Assembly (NCBI GenBank): GCA_958402795.1
Contig: CATXUX010000003.1
Location: 81,219-145,218, forward strand
Reading direction: 5' to 3'
Source of the DNA: an uncultured Lachnospiraceae bacterium
GTDB taxonomy: Bacteria; Bacillota; Clostridia; Lachnospirales; Lachnospiraceae
Length of the DNA stretch: 64,000 bases
Shown here: positions 33,327 through 42,029 of the stretch, piece by piece
How the letters are laid out: the number at the start of each line of letters is the position of its first letter
Numbering within the stretch: position 1 is the first letter of the stretch
Made by a program: the position numbers and the translations under genes
The notes under the pieces: model-generated
Told to the model about the DNA's origin: nothing
The model's input: only the letters and a program-made list of their open reading frames with translations
Databases searched by the model: none

Positions 33327-34694
33327 TCAGTGTACTTTTATGTGAAGAAAGCTCCGCCCGGTAATCGTGCGGTTGAAAATAATGCAGCATACTGCCAGGA
33401 CCGATCCGATAATGAATCCGGGAAGATTGAAACAGGCAGTCAGGATCAGGATCATCAGCCGCATAAATTTCAGCGCGTAACCGAGCTCATAATTCGGCTG
33501 TGTGTAATCCGCTACAGCAACAAATGCCATGTATAACATGACTTCGGAGTTGAACCATCCGGACTGCACAGAGAACTCTCCCATTACGATACCGGCGATC
33601 ACACTGAGCGGGGTGCTGAGCATATTCGGCGTATTCAGAGCCGCCAGCCGCAGACCGTCAATGGACAGTTCCAGAATCAGGAACTGAAAAATCAGCGGAA
33701 TATTTACCATGTCCCGTACAAGTACAAATTCAAACACATCCGGCAAAAACTCCGGGTTCTGCATGAAGAGCAAGAACAACGGTGTTATAAATACCGTTCC
33801 GATAGAGATCAGTACACGGGAGATCTTCAGGTATACCCCGGTGATCTTCGGAAAATAATAGTCGTTTGCCTCCTCGATCATATCAAATACAGAAGTCGGA
33901 AGGATCATGGCAGATGGAGAATTATCCACCAGGATCACGACTTTCCCTTCCAGCAGGCAGGCAGCCGCTGTGTCAGGCCGTTCGGTGAACTTAAATTTCG
34001 GGAACGGATTAAACCATTTCCTCTTAAACATCGCTTCTGCCAGACTCTGCTGGTTCATCCGCAGATCATCCACCTCCAGTCCATCGATGATCTCTGTCAC
34101 TTTGTCCAGAAGCTCCTGGTTCACCCGGTCTTTCATATAACAAATAGCAATATCCGTGCGGGAAGACTGTCCGACCTCTGTCATTTCCATGATCAGATGC
34201 GGATCCCGGATCCTGCGCCGGATCAGCGCCGTATTGAATACGATTGTTTCCACAAAACCGTCTCTGGAACCGCGCAGCGACTTGTCCTTCTCCGGTTCTC
34301 CCACATTTCTTGCCGGATAGGTACGGCAGTCCACAGCGATACACGACGGATATCCATCAATGAACAGGCAGGTGATTCCCGAGAGTACACTGCGGATCAC
34401 TTCGTCAAATTCCGTAACGACCTCCACCTCGACGTAGGGAATGCACAGTCTTGCAAACTCTGACGCATTTTCCGGCATCTCCTCCTCTTTTACACTGAAA
34501 AATGAGTCCATGATCTTCAGCATAGACTCATCTTTTGTAAAACCGTCAATGAAATAAAAAGCAGCGTTTTTTCCGCCGATCACCATGTCCCGGCGGATCA
34601 CATCGAAACTTTCTCCGACCGGGAGTGTCTGATTCATGTATGCCAGATTATCCTGAAAGGAATCGCCAACCTTCTTCTTCGTCTTCTTTACCAT
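33327..34694 (-). CDS. GerA/SpoVAF family spore germination protein
   Basis: A 455-aa protein of the GerA family A-subunit type. The N-terminal soluble domain carries IRRDMVIGGKNAAFYFIDGF and CLFIDGYPSCIAVDCRTYP. EPEKDKSLRGSRDGFVETIVFNTALIRRRIRDP is the family hallmark, and about five membrane segments follow residue 290. This fits SpoVAF, which sits in the spore inner membrane. Germinant-receptor B and C subunits and other spoVA genes are not adjacent. AGGAGG lies upstream of the ATG. The gene is alone between dut and the NSS transporter, so its timing is probably set by a sporulation sigma factor rather than the neighbours. Confidence 0.85.
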   Translation of the reverse strand: MVKKTKKKVGDSFQDNLAYMNQTLPVGESFDVIRRDMVIGGKNAAFYFIDGFTKDESMLKIMDSFFSVKEEEMPENASEFARLCIPYVEVEVVTEFDEVIRSVLSGITCLFIDGYPSCIAVDCRTYPARNVGEPEKDKSLRGSRDGFVETIVFNTALIRRRIRDPHLIMEMTEVGQSSRTDIAICYMKDRVNQELLDKVTEIIDGLEVDDLRMNQQSLAEAMFKRKWFNPFPKFKFTERPDTAAACLLEGKVVILVDNSPSAMILPTSVFDMIEEANDYYFPKITGVYLKISRVLISIGTVFITPLFLLFMQNPEFLPDVFEFVLVRDMVNIPLIFQFLILELSIDGLRLAALNTPNMLSTPLSVIAGIVMGEFSVQSGWFNSEVMLYMAFVAVADYTQPNYELGYALKFMRLMILILTACFNLPGFIIGSVLAVCCIIFNRTITGRSFLHIKVH

Positions 34695-34766
34695 TGCTGT
34701 CCCTCCTGTTATGCACGAAATCGGTACTGACAGTTAGGATTCCCCTCGATCCGGTGAAATATACGT

Positions 34767-36131
34767 TTACAATGTAAAGATTCCGAAAGCATTGAGAACG
34801 GAGCTGACCAGGATTCCGATCAGGATCACCGGGGCGATCCACTGGATCATCACTGTAAACATCTTTTTTGCTTTAAACTGCGCGCCTTCCTGACATACCT
34901 CATCGATGATCGCCTTTGGTTTAATGACAAACCCGACAAAGAAACACGTCAGCAGGGCGACGATCGGCATCAGAACGCTGTTGCTGATGAAGTCCCATGC
35001 GTCAAGGATCGACATACCGAGCGGCTGAAGGAAATCCAGCGCACCAAACCCAAGGGAGGACGGGATTCCCATCAGAAGGCAGTACACAGTCACCAGAATA
35101 CAGGTTGTCCTTCTCTTCCAGTGGAACCGGTCCATCAGGATCGAAACAATCGTCTCCATCAGAGAAATTGCAGAAGTCACCGCCGCAAAGAATACAAGCA
35201 GGAAAAATACCGTTCCGACCACACCGCCCAGCGGCATATCTGCAAATACTTTCGGAAGTGTAATAAACATCAGTCCGGGACCCGCATTCAGCGCAGAGGT
35301 ATCTCCTCCGGAAAATGCAAACACAGCCGGAACGATCATCAGTCCCGCAAAGAAAGCAATCGCTGTATCGAACACCTCGATCTCCCGTACTGATTTTTCC
35401 AGATCCGTACTCTTTTTCATATAGGAGCCGTAAGTGATCATAATCCCCATTGCCAGCGACATAGAGTAGAACAACTGTCCCATCGCAGCCAGCACCGTTT
35501 TCACAGAAAAATCCGACAGGCGTGGAAGGACATAGTATTTCACACCTTCTAGCGCGCCGTCGATCGTAAGCACATAAACAGAGATGCCGACAACAAGAAC
35601 TGCCAGTACCGGCATCATGATCTTGCTGACTTTCTCGATGCCTTTCTCTACGCCCATGATCACAACTGCAGCCGTAAAAATAAGGAATATCGCAAACCAG
35701 ATGATCGGCCCGGATGTGCCGGATACAAAATCATTAAAATAACTGTCTCCTGCGGCAGCCTGACCGTTTCCTGATAGAAACGTAATAAAATACTTGACCA
35801 CCCATCCGCCGATGACTGCATAGTACGGAAGAATGATCGCCGGAACAATCGAAGCCAGAACACCGATAAATCCCGATCTCTGATCCAGCGCTTTGAATGC
35901 TCCGATCGCACTGAGTCCGGTTTTGCGGCCGATCGCGATTTCCGCGATCATCAATGTAAAACCAAATGTAACGGCAAGGATCACATAACAGAGCAAAAAA
36001 GATCCTCCCCCGTATTTTGCAACAAGATATGGGAATCTCCAGATATTGCCCAGTCCCACGGCAGAACCGGCGGCAGAAAGAATAAATCCGATCTTACTGG
36101 TAAAAGTACCCCGTTCTCTATTGTCGTTCAT
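34767..36131 (-). CDS. Sodium-dependent transporter of the NSS (SNF) family
   Basis: A 454-aa secondary transporter with the LeuT-type first helix AAGSAVGLGNIWRFPYLVAKYGGGSF (unwound sodium/substrate site) and about 12 hydrophobic segments. LMIAEIAIGR, ALGMGI-like SLAMGIMITYGSYM and SGGDTSALNAGPGLMFITLP are further family blocks. It imports amino acids or related compounds with sodium. The ATG at 36131, with AGGAGA seven bases upstream, is preferred to a start five codons earlier. It appears monocistronic. Confidence 0.92.
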   Translation of the reverse strand: MNDNRERGTFTSKIGFILSAAGSAVGLGNIWRFPYLVAKYGGGSFLLCYVILAVTFGFTLMIAEIAIGRKTGLSAIGAFKALDQRSGFIGVLASIVPAIILPYYAVIGGWVVKYFITFLSGNGQAAAGDSYFNDFVSGTSGPIIWFAIFLIFTAAVVIMGVEKGIEKVSKIMMPVLAVLVVGISVYVLTIDGALEGVKYYVLPRLSDFSVKTVLAAMGQLFYSMSLAMGIMITYGSYMKKSTDLEKSVREIEVFDTAIAFFAGLMIVPAVFAFSGGDTSALNAGPGLMFITLPKVFADMPLGGVVGTVFFLLVFFAAVTSAISLMETIVSILMDRFHWKRRTTCILVTVYCLLMGIPSSLGFGALDFLQPLGMSILDAWDFISNSVLMPIVALLTCFFVGFVIKPKAIIDEVCQEGAQFKAKKMFTVMIQWIAPVILIGILVSSVLNAFGIFTL

Positions 36132-36185
36132 AACATATCTCCTCATCTCTTCTCATGTATTGCATATGTATTGCAGAAACCGCAG

Positions 36186-36210
36186 AAACCGGGATTTTTC
36201 ATCCCGGTTT
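36186..36210. terminator. Hairpin terminator after the DUF1540 gene
   Basis: AAACCGGGAT (36186-36195) and ATCCCGGTTT (36201-36210) form a perfect 10-bp stem with a 5-base loop. T-rich sequence follows more clearly on the plus strand, less so on the minus strand where the DUF1540 gene would need it. Confidence 0.65.
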
Positions 36211-36245
36211 TGCAGTTTTTTCTATCCTTTTTTTCAAAAAGTTTG

Positions 36246-36560
36246 TCACCCGCAGTTGAATGTCGCACACTCTGTACCTTCACACTGACAGGCATTGCTG
36301 CCCTCCACGCTGATCTTTCCGGCATGACAGTCGCAGTTCTCATTATATCTGCATTCTGTCGCCTTGCAGTCGATCTTTGTCAGACTGGACGCCTGTCCTG
36401 CCACATCAGAATACGTCTCGCCTTTTCGCTCCTGAAAGCTGTCGCAGCAGGTTTCCCGCGGTGCTCTCGCATCGCTTCCTCCTACCTGGATCGTATCCAG
36501 ATCACATAAAAACTGCTTGTTGTGCACACAAGTCTGCACAGTACATTTTAATTCTGGCAT
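36246..36560 (-). CDS. DUF1540 domain protein (two Cys-rich repeats)
   Basis: A 104-aa protein with two copies of the DUF1540 motif. The first is CTVQTCVHNKQFLC to CCDSF, the second CKATECRYNENCDC to CATFNC. Each has the C-x4-C-x2-N spacing and conserved I-V-G/E-G-S core typical of the family, found in many clostridia. The dense cysteines suggest a metal-binding role, not demonstrated. AAGGAGGTGCC precedes the ATG. It lies downstream of thrS on the same strand, but an 80-bp gap separates them. Confidence 0.85.
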   Translation of the reverse strand: MPELKCTVQTCVHNKQFLCDLDTIQVGGSDARAPRETCCDSFQERKGETYSDVAGQASSLTKIDCKATECRYNENCDCHAGKISVEGSNACQCEGTECATFNCG

Positions 36561-36641
36561 AATAATGGCACCTCCTTATTGAAATCCCTGTTATTATGCC
36601 CGCTTTTTTACAGATTATGTGCCGCATGAACCGTGCTGCTC

Positions 36642-38567
36642 TCAGTCTTTCTTTTCTACTTCCCGCGTAACCTTATCTTTGATCTCTTTCTGAATCGCGG
36701 TGATGAAGTCATCCAGACTCTTCTGTCCCTCGTCTCCTGCGAAACGGCTTCTCACGGATACCAGTCCCTGTTCCTCTTCCTTCGCTCCCACAACAAGCAT
36801 ATACGGGATCTTCTGCATCTGTGCTTCCCGGATCTTATAGCCGATCTTCTCTGCACGCGTATCGAGTTCCGCCCGGATTCCTGCCGCTTTCAGTGTATCC
36901 AGAACCTTCTCTCCATACCCCATATGTTTATCAGAGATCGGCAGTACCTTCACCTGAACCGGCGCCAGCCATGTTGGAAATGCGCCTGCATAATGCTCGA
37001 TCAGAATACCGATAAACCGTTCAATGGAACCGAATACTACCCTGTGGATCATGATCGGGCGGTGCTTCTCTCCGTCTGCTCCGGTGTATTCCAGATTAAA
37101 CCGCTGCGGAAGCTGGAAATCCAGCTGGATCGTCCCGCACTGCCAGGTACGTCCGATCGAATCCTCCAGATGGAAGTCGATCTTCGGTCCGTAGAACGCA
37201 CCGTCTCCCTCGTTTACCACATAAGGAAGCTCCAGATCGTCCAGAGCGCCCCGCAGAGCGTCTGTCGCCATCTCCCAGTCCTCATCGCTTCCCATACTGT
37301 TTTCCGGGCGTGTGGACAACTCTACGTGGTACTTGAATCCAAACAGGCTGTATACCTCGTCGATCAGCTTTACTACGCCCTTAATCTCCGAACGGACCTG
37401 TTCCGGCATCATAAAGATGTGCGCGTCATCCTGATTAAAACAGCGCACACGCATCAGTCCATGCAGCTGACCTGATTTCTCGTGGCGGTGTACAAGTCCG
37501 ATTTCTCCCATCCGCAGCGGAAGATCACGGTAAGAACGCGGCTCTGACTCATATACGAGAATCCCGCCCGGACAGTTCATCGGCTTGATCGCGAAGTCCG
37601 TATCGTCGATCACCGTTGTATACATGTTTTCTTTGTAATGATCCCAGTGTCCGGACGTCTCCCAGAGGCTCCGGTTCAGCATGATCGGTGTGGATATTTC
37701 TACATACCCTGCCTTATTGTGAACATCCCTCCAGTAGTCCAGCAGCGTATTTTTCAATACCATTCCCTTTGGAAGGAAAAACGGGAATCCCGGACCTTCG
37801 TCACGCATCATAAACAGACCAAGCTCTTTTCCGAGTTTTCTGTGGTCGCGCTTCTTTGCCTCCTCCAGCATGGTCAGATATTCGTCCAGCTCTGCTTTTT
37901 TCGGGAACGCCGTTCCATAAATTCTCTGGAGCATCTTGTTCTTTTCGTTTCCCCGCCAGTATGCGCCCGCAAGACTGGTGAGCTTCACCGCCTTGACCGG
38001 TTTCGTACTCATCAGGTGCGGTCCTGCACAGAGGTCTGTAAATTCGCCCTGCGAATAGAAGCTGATCTCGGCGTCTTCCGGAAGATCTTCAATCAGTTCC
38101 ACCTTATAGCTTTCGTCCTTTTCCTTAAAATATTCGATTGCTTCCGCGCGCGGTTTTGTGAACCGTTCCAGCGGCAGCGCTTCTTTTGCGATCTTCTTCA
38201 TCTCCGCCTCGATCTTTTCCAGATCCTCCTCTGTCAGCGGAGTCTCCCGGTCAATATCGTAGTAAAATCCGTTATCAATCGACGGTCCGATTGCCAGTTT
38301 CGTATCCGGATATAACCGCTTGATCGCCTGCGCCATAATATGAGACGCAGTGTGGCGGAACGCGCCTTTTCCCTTCTCATCCTGGAATGTCAGAATATTC
38401 AGCTCACAGTCGTTCTCCACAACCGTACGCAGATCCACAACTTTCCCATCAATTTCTCCCGCCGTCGCGACACGCGCAAGTCCCTCGCTGATATCCGACG
38501 CGATATCGATCACACGCATACTCTGCGCATATTCTTTACATGAACCATCTTTCAATGTTACTTTCAT
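36642..38567 (-). CDS. thrS: Threonyl-tRNA synthetase
   Basis: A 641-aa class II synthetase of normal length. Order of domains: TGS domain (residues 1-60), editing domain with HTASHIMAQAIKRLYPD, catalytic core with motif 2 (VHRHEKSGQLHGLMRVRCFNQDDAH), motif 3 (VFGSIERFIGILIEHYAG), and anticodon-binding domain (APVQVKVLPISDKHMGYGEKV). It charges tRNA-Thr with threonine. Expression is controlled by the T-box leader at 38657-38950. The single tRNA gene of the window, tRNA-Thr(GGT), lies about 10 kb away. Confidence 0.98.
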   Translation of the reverse strand: MKVTLKDGSCKEYAQSMRVIDIASDISEGLARVATAGEIDGKVVDLRTVVENDCELNILTFQDEKGKGAFRHTASHIMAQAIKRLYPDTKLAIGPSIDNGFYYDIDRETPLTEEDLEKIEAEMKKIAKEALPLERFTKPRAEAIEYFKEKDESYKVELIEDLPEDAEISFYSQGEFTDLCAGPHLMSTKPVKAVKLTSLAGAYWRGNEKNKMLQRIYGTAFPKKAELDEYLTMLEEAKKRDHRKLGKELGLFMMRDEGPGFPFFLPKGMVLKNTLLDYWRDVHNKAGYVEISTPIMLNRSLWETSGHWDHYKENMYTTVIDDTDFAIKPMNCPGGILVYESEPRSYRDLPLRMGEIGLVHRHEKSGQLHGLMRVRCFNQDDAHIFMMPEQVRSEIKGVVKLIDEVYSLFGFKYHVELSTRPENSMGSDEDWEMATDALRGALDDLELPYVVNEGDGAFYGPKIDFHLEDSIGRTWQCGTIQLDFQLPQRFNLEYTGADGEKHRPIMIHRVVFGSIERFIGILIEHYAGAFPTWLAPVQVKVLPISDKHMGYGEKVLDTLKAAGIRAELDTRAEKIGYKIREAQMQKIPYMLVVGAKEEEQGLVSVRSRFAGDEGQKSLDDFITAIQKEIKDKVTREVEKKD

Positions 38568-38656
38568 CTTCTTCGTCTCCTTTTATCTTGTTATTTTCGC
38601 CGCCTGCCGATGGCTTTTTATGTTGCGGAAAAATGTAAAACCCTTTTCTATAACAT

Positions 38657-38950
38657 AAAAAAACCCTTTCTGCATCCTGCAGAAAGGGACGAGTATTCAT
38701 CTCGCGGTTCCACCCTACTTGAACCGGCATACGCCGGAACCTCTTCATTCATGATGGTAACGGAATCACCGGACTGTTTTCAGCCACTCCGAGGTAGTTT
38801 TCAAATGCTTCCGTACCCGGGAACTTCCAGCCTGTACCATCCATTCACTTTCCTGCAGGATCCCATATACTCCCGCGGTTCAAATCTCCGGTATCCGGTT
38901 CCCTTCTCTGTGGCCTTTCACATCCTACTCGTCTCATCAACGTGTTATCT
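38657..38950 (-). promoter_or_regulatory. T-box riboswitch leader of thrS
   Basis: On the minus strand the leader contains the canonical T-box AGGGTGGAACCGCGAG (complement of 38701-38716). It is followed by a terminator: CCCTTTCTGCA/TGCAGAAAGGG stem (38678-38688 and 38664-38674) and seven Ts (38657-38663). Upstream lie an AGTA sequence and a CAGAGA bulge typical of stem I. Uncharged tRNA-Thr would stabilise the antiterminator and allow thrS transcription. I could not assign the specifier triplet with confidence. Confidence 0.93.
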
Positions 38951-38957
38951 GCCAATT

Positions 38958-38986
38958 ATCTTATCTCATCGTTTTCGTTTTGTCAA
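38958..38986 (-). promoter_or_regulatory. Promoter of thrS
   Basis: TTGACA (38981-38986), 17-base spacer, TAAGAT (38958-38963) on the minus strand. The -35 lies inside the 3' end of the YdcF-family gene. Confidence 0.8.
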
Positions 38987-39682
38987 GAGAACCGCAAAAA
39001 ATTCTCTCACCATATAATTTACCAGAAGCACCGGATTGGAAGACGCCGCAATCCCATGCAGATTCGTATATCCGGCCTCTCTGCCGAGCAGAAGCGCGCG
39101 GTATACATGAAAATTGTTTGTGACCACCGCCGTCGGGACTGTGAGATCCCCGATGATCTCTGCACTGAATTTCAGATTCTCCATCGTAGAAGTCGAACGG
39201 CATTCCATAAAAAGACGCTCCGGACTGATTCCCCTGCGTTTCAGTTCTTCCGCCATCGCTTCCGCCTCGGTGATATCTTCTCCTTTTCCCTGACCGCCGG
39301 ACAAAACCGCCCGGGTCTGCGGATGATCCTGCAAATAACGACAGGCGCGGTCGATCCGCCGCATCAACGAATTGGTAATCTTTGTTCCCCGCACCTGCGC
39401 GCCAAGGACGATCAGATATTGTACTTCTTCTGGTTCTTTCGTTTTCATTGCAAGGCAGATTCGAAGCTCCACCCAGAGAAACACAACCCAGAAAACAACC
39501 ACCGCAATGATGAGAGCAGTGCGCAATCCTCCCGGAAAAACAGGATAGAAATAAGCGGCAGCCAGATGAACGGCTCCCGCTCCCATCCAGAATCCGGCAA
39601 AAGTTGAATTCCATTTTCCGGTATACCACACGATCAAAGCATAGTACAAAACGCACGCTGCCCCGGTCAGAAGAAAATACAT
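38966..39682 (-). CDS. YdcF family membrane protein (ElyC/SanA/YdcF)
   Basis: A 238-aa protein with three or four N-terminal membrane segments (to about residue 80) and a DUF218 domain: YLIVLGAQVRGTKITNSLMRRIDRACRYL, AVLSGGQGKGEDITEAEAMAEEL, RSTSTMENLKFS and TAVVTNNFHVYRALLLGREAG. Family members act in the cell envelope, in vancomycin tolerance and envelope lipid or peptidoglycan metabolism, with unknown chemistry. The ATG at 39682 overlaps the SEC-C gene stop by one base (TGATG), so I choose it over a GTG seven codons earlier with no binding site. Confidence 0.87.
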   Translation of the reverse strand: MYFLLTGAACVLYYALIVWYTGKWNSTFAGFWMGAGAVHLAAAYFYPVFPGGLRTALIIAVVVFWVVFLWVELRICLAMKTKEPEEVQYLIVLGAQVRGTKITNSLMRRIDRACRYLQDHPQTRAVLSGGQGKGEDITEAEAMAEELKRRGISPERLFMECRSTSTMENLKFSAEIIGDLTVPTAVVTNNFHVYRALLLGREAGYTNLHGIAASSNPVLLVNYMVREFFAVLLTKRKR

Positions 39683-40197
39683 CACAGGTTTCTGCCGCAG
39701 CACTTTTTATATTTCTTGCCGCTGCCGCACGGACACGGATCATTTCTTCCGATCTTCTTCGCCTTGCGGATCGTGCCGGACTGCTTCTGCTCACGGTACA
39801 GCCGCTTTCTTGTATCCTCGTCGAAGATTGCTTCCCACTGAGGCAGTTCATAAAGCCAGTCCGCTTTCGCATCCACCATATTCTTATATAACTTTTCTTT
39901 GTCATATACCAGATTGACCTGCGTATCCTCCGTCATCGTCTCGATTGGATTCGCCACAGCCAGGCTGTCATTGATCCCGTCCAGAAATCCCACCATCGTC
40001 AGGACGTCCTGCCCGTATTTTTCAGCCAGTTCCTTCACCGTGCCGCGCACTTCCACATCCGGCTCTGCCAAAAGCTGCTCGTAGATCTCTTTCTCGATCA
40101 GGAAATATCTGTCCCAGAAATTCTTCAACTGCTGCTTGTCCTTCGTCTGGTCATAGGCAATATCATGCCATTGTTCCAGCAAACTTTTATCGCTCAT
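39682..40197 (-). CDS. SEC-C motif protein
   Basis: A 171-aa protein. The last 25 residues are a SEC-C zinc-binding motif, GRNDPCPCGSGKKYKKCCG, as found at the end of SecA and in many stand-alone proteins. The preceding 145 residues are charged and predicted helical, beginning SLLEQWHDIAYDQTKDKQQLKNFW. No specific function is known to me. Its stop codon is shared with the YdcF start region, so the two genes are translationally coupled. Confidence 0.85.
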   Translation of the reverse strand: MSDKSLLEQWHDIAYDQTKDKQQLKNFWDRYFLIEKEIYEQLLAEPDVEVRGTVKELAEKYGQDVLTMVGFLDGINDSLAVANPIETMTEDTQVNLVYDKEKLYKNMVDAKADWLYELPQWEAIFDEDTRKRLYREQKQSGTIRKAKKIGRNDPCPCGSGKKYKKCCGRNL

Positions 40198-40320
40198 CGT
40201 AATCCAGCTCCTTTATATATAATGATGATGTTGAGGTCAAAAACCCCGTACTATTCTATGTCAGTCTTTCCCGTTTTGCAACAAAAATCATTGAAATATC
40301 CGCTCAAATGCTCTATCATG

Positions 40321-40380
40321 ATGATATCAGGATTGTGTGAGTACAAAGTACGGAGCAATCCGGTATCATAATTAGGTCTG
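40321..40380 (+). repeat. Diverged partial copy of the 4970-5170 repeat
   Basis: Bases 40330-40380 align with the minus strand of 5045-4995. Of the first 32 bases, 25 agree, followed by a shared GGTATCATA. The GGATTG/CAATCC stem is kept, and the inner stem changes from GTGC/GCAC to GTAC/GTAC, a compensated pair. The stretch from about 40231 (GAGGTCAAAA) may be a shortened left part of the same element. It sits in the 215-bp gap between the divergent SEC-C gene and the small membrane-protein gene, directly upstream of the latter. Confidence 0.6.
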
Positions 40381-40412
40381 CCCCCAGCACCATAAAGAAA
40401 GGAACCGCACAT

Positions 40413-40637
40413 ATGAAAAAAATAAAACGAATCCTCGCGCTCACCGGTGCCATTCTTCTGATCGGATTGTATGCATGTACCCTGATCTTCGCCCTCATCG
40501 GGACGCCGCTCGCCACAGATCTTCTGAAAGCATCCGTGGCGGTTACGATTCTTCTTCCCGTACTGCTCTATGGATTTCAGCTCGTCTGGCGTCTGATGCA
40601 CAAAAACGACAATGACACAGATTCCCGGGAATCCTAA
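40413..40637 (+). CDS. Small two-helix membrane protein
   Basis: A 74-aa protein: a basic N-terminus (MKKIKR), one hydrophobic helix at about 7-30, a short loop, a second at about 40-62, then a charged Asn/Asp-rich tail. AAAGGAA is nine bases before the ATG. I know no function. Its last four bases overlap the 3' end of the convergent purA gene, so the two transcripts can overlap. Confidence 0.7.
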   Translation: MKKIKRILALTGAILLIGLYACTLIFALIGTPLATDLLKASVAVTILLPVLLYGFQLVWRLMHKNDNDTDSRES

Positions 40638-41908
40638 CGATAAATAATGTCGTCCCTTCCCGGTCCGTTACTGATCATCGTGATCGGATATCCGATCTCC
40701 TGCTCTACAAATTCAATATATTTCCGGCAGTTTTCCGGAAGTTCCGCATAGGTACGGATTCCGCGGATATCGCACTTCCAGCCGGGAAGTGTTTTATAAA
40801 CCGGCTTTGCCTTCTCAAGCAGATGCGTAACCGGGAAGTCCGTTGTCACCTTTCCTCCGATCTCGTATCCTACGCAAACCGGGATCTCATCCAGATAGCC
40901 AAGCACATCCAGTACCGTAAAGGCTACATCTGTCGTTCCCTGCATCCGGCAGCCGTATTTGGATGCCACGCAGTCAAACCATCCCATCCGTCTCGGACGC
41001 CCTGTCGTTGCGCCAAATTCGCCGCCATCGCCTCCGCGTCTGCGCAGTTCATCTGCTTCATCCCCAAAGATCTCGCTGACAAACGCTCCGGCGCCCACCG
41101 CGCTGGAATAAGCCTTGCAGACTGTAATGATCTTTTTGATCTCATACGGCGGAATCCCGGCGCCGATCGCACCATACGCCGCCAGTGTGGAGGAGGATGT
41201 AACCATCGGATAGATTCCGTGGTCCGGATCCTTCAGAGAGCCAAGCTGTCCTTCCAGAAGGATATTCTTTCCTTCTTTCAGCGCCTGATGAAGATATAAG
41301 GACACATCGCACACGTACGGCTCCAGCATCTTTTTATATTCCATCAGTTCGTTATACAGATCATCCGGATCGATCAATGGCTTGTGGTACAAATGCTCCA
41401 GCGTCACATTCTTCTGCTGGGCAATACGGACCACTTTCTCTCTCAGCAGCTCGTCATCAAACAGTTCACTCACCTGAAAACCGATCTTCGCATACTTATC
41501 CGAATAAAACGGTGCAATGCCTGACTTTGTGGAGCCGAATGACTTTCCGCCCAGACGCTCCTCTTCATAAGCGTCAAATAACTTATGGTAAGACATGACC
41601 ATCTGCGCGCGGTCCGAAACAAGGATCTTCGGCTGCGGCACGCCTTTCTCCATAATAGACTGTATCTCTTCAAACAGTCTCGGCGCATCCAGTGCAACGC
41701 CGTTGCCGATCACACTTGTCGTATGCCCGTAAAACACACCGGAAGGCAGCGTGTGCAGTGCAAACTTTCCATAGTCGTTCACGATCGTATGCCCCGCATT
41801 GGCTCCTCCCTGAAAACGTACGATGATATCTGCCTCTTTCGCAAGCATATCGGTAATCTTACCTTTTCCCTCATCGCCCCAGTTCGCTCCAACTACTGCT
41901 TTAACCAT
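40634..41908 (-). CDS. purA: Adenylosuccinate synthetase
   Basis: A 424-aa enzyme joining IMP and aspartate with GTP, the first committed step to AMP. The N-terminal GANWGDEGKGKITD is the GTP-binding signature, QGGANAGHTIV the IMP site, FGSTKSGIAPFYSDKYAK a conserved loop, and GEFGATTGRPRRMGWFD the late family block. Length is normal. AGGAGG precedes the ATG, and a good promoter lies at 41993-42021. No purine riboswitch is evident in the leader of about 80 bases. Confidence 0.97.
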   Translation of the reverse strand: MVKAVVGANWGDEGKGKITDMLAKEADIIVRFQGGANAGHTIVNDYGKFALHTLPSGVFYGHTTSVIGNGVALDAPRLFEEIQSIMEKGVPQPKILVSDRAQMVMSYHKLFDAYEEERLGGKSFGSTKSGIAPFYSDKYAKIGFQVSELFDDELLREKVVRIAQQKNVTLEHLYHKPLIDPDDLYNELMEYKKMLEPYVCDVSLYLHQALKEGKNILLEGQLGSLKDPDHGIYPMVTSSSTLAAYGAIGAGIPPYEIKKIITVCKAYSSAVGAGAFVSEIFGDEADELRRRGGDGGEFGATTGRPRRMGWFDCVASKYGCRMQGTTDVAFTVLDVLGYLDEIPVCVGYEIGGKVTTDFPVTHLLEKAKPVYKTLPGWKCDIRGIRTYAELPENCRKYIEFVEQEIGYPITMISNGPGRDDIIYR

Positions 41909-41992
41909 AGTGAATCCTCCTGTGTATTATCTCTGTTTCTTCGATTTTATATTGCTTTTATTAGTAATTCTTATCAGGAAACTACCGTATGA

Positions 41993-42021
41993 ATTATACT
42001 ATATATTCTTGGTTTTGTAAA
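41993..42021 (-). promoter_or_regulatory. Promoter of purA
   Basis: TTTACA (42016-42021), 17-base spacer, TATAAT (41993-41998) on the minus strand, about 85 bases before the purA start. Confidence 0.75.
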
Positions 42022-42029
42022 ATCTTTTT

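Noticed and set aside
38961..39905. 314-codon minus-strand frame
   Set aside because: Overlaps the well-supported YdcF and SEC-C genes in another frame and is Arg/Ser-rich with no family pattern.
40165..40371. 68-codon plus-strand frame upstream of the small membrane protein
   Set aside because: Lies in the diverged repeat copy and has no binding site; more likely part of the repeat.
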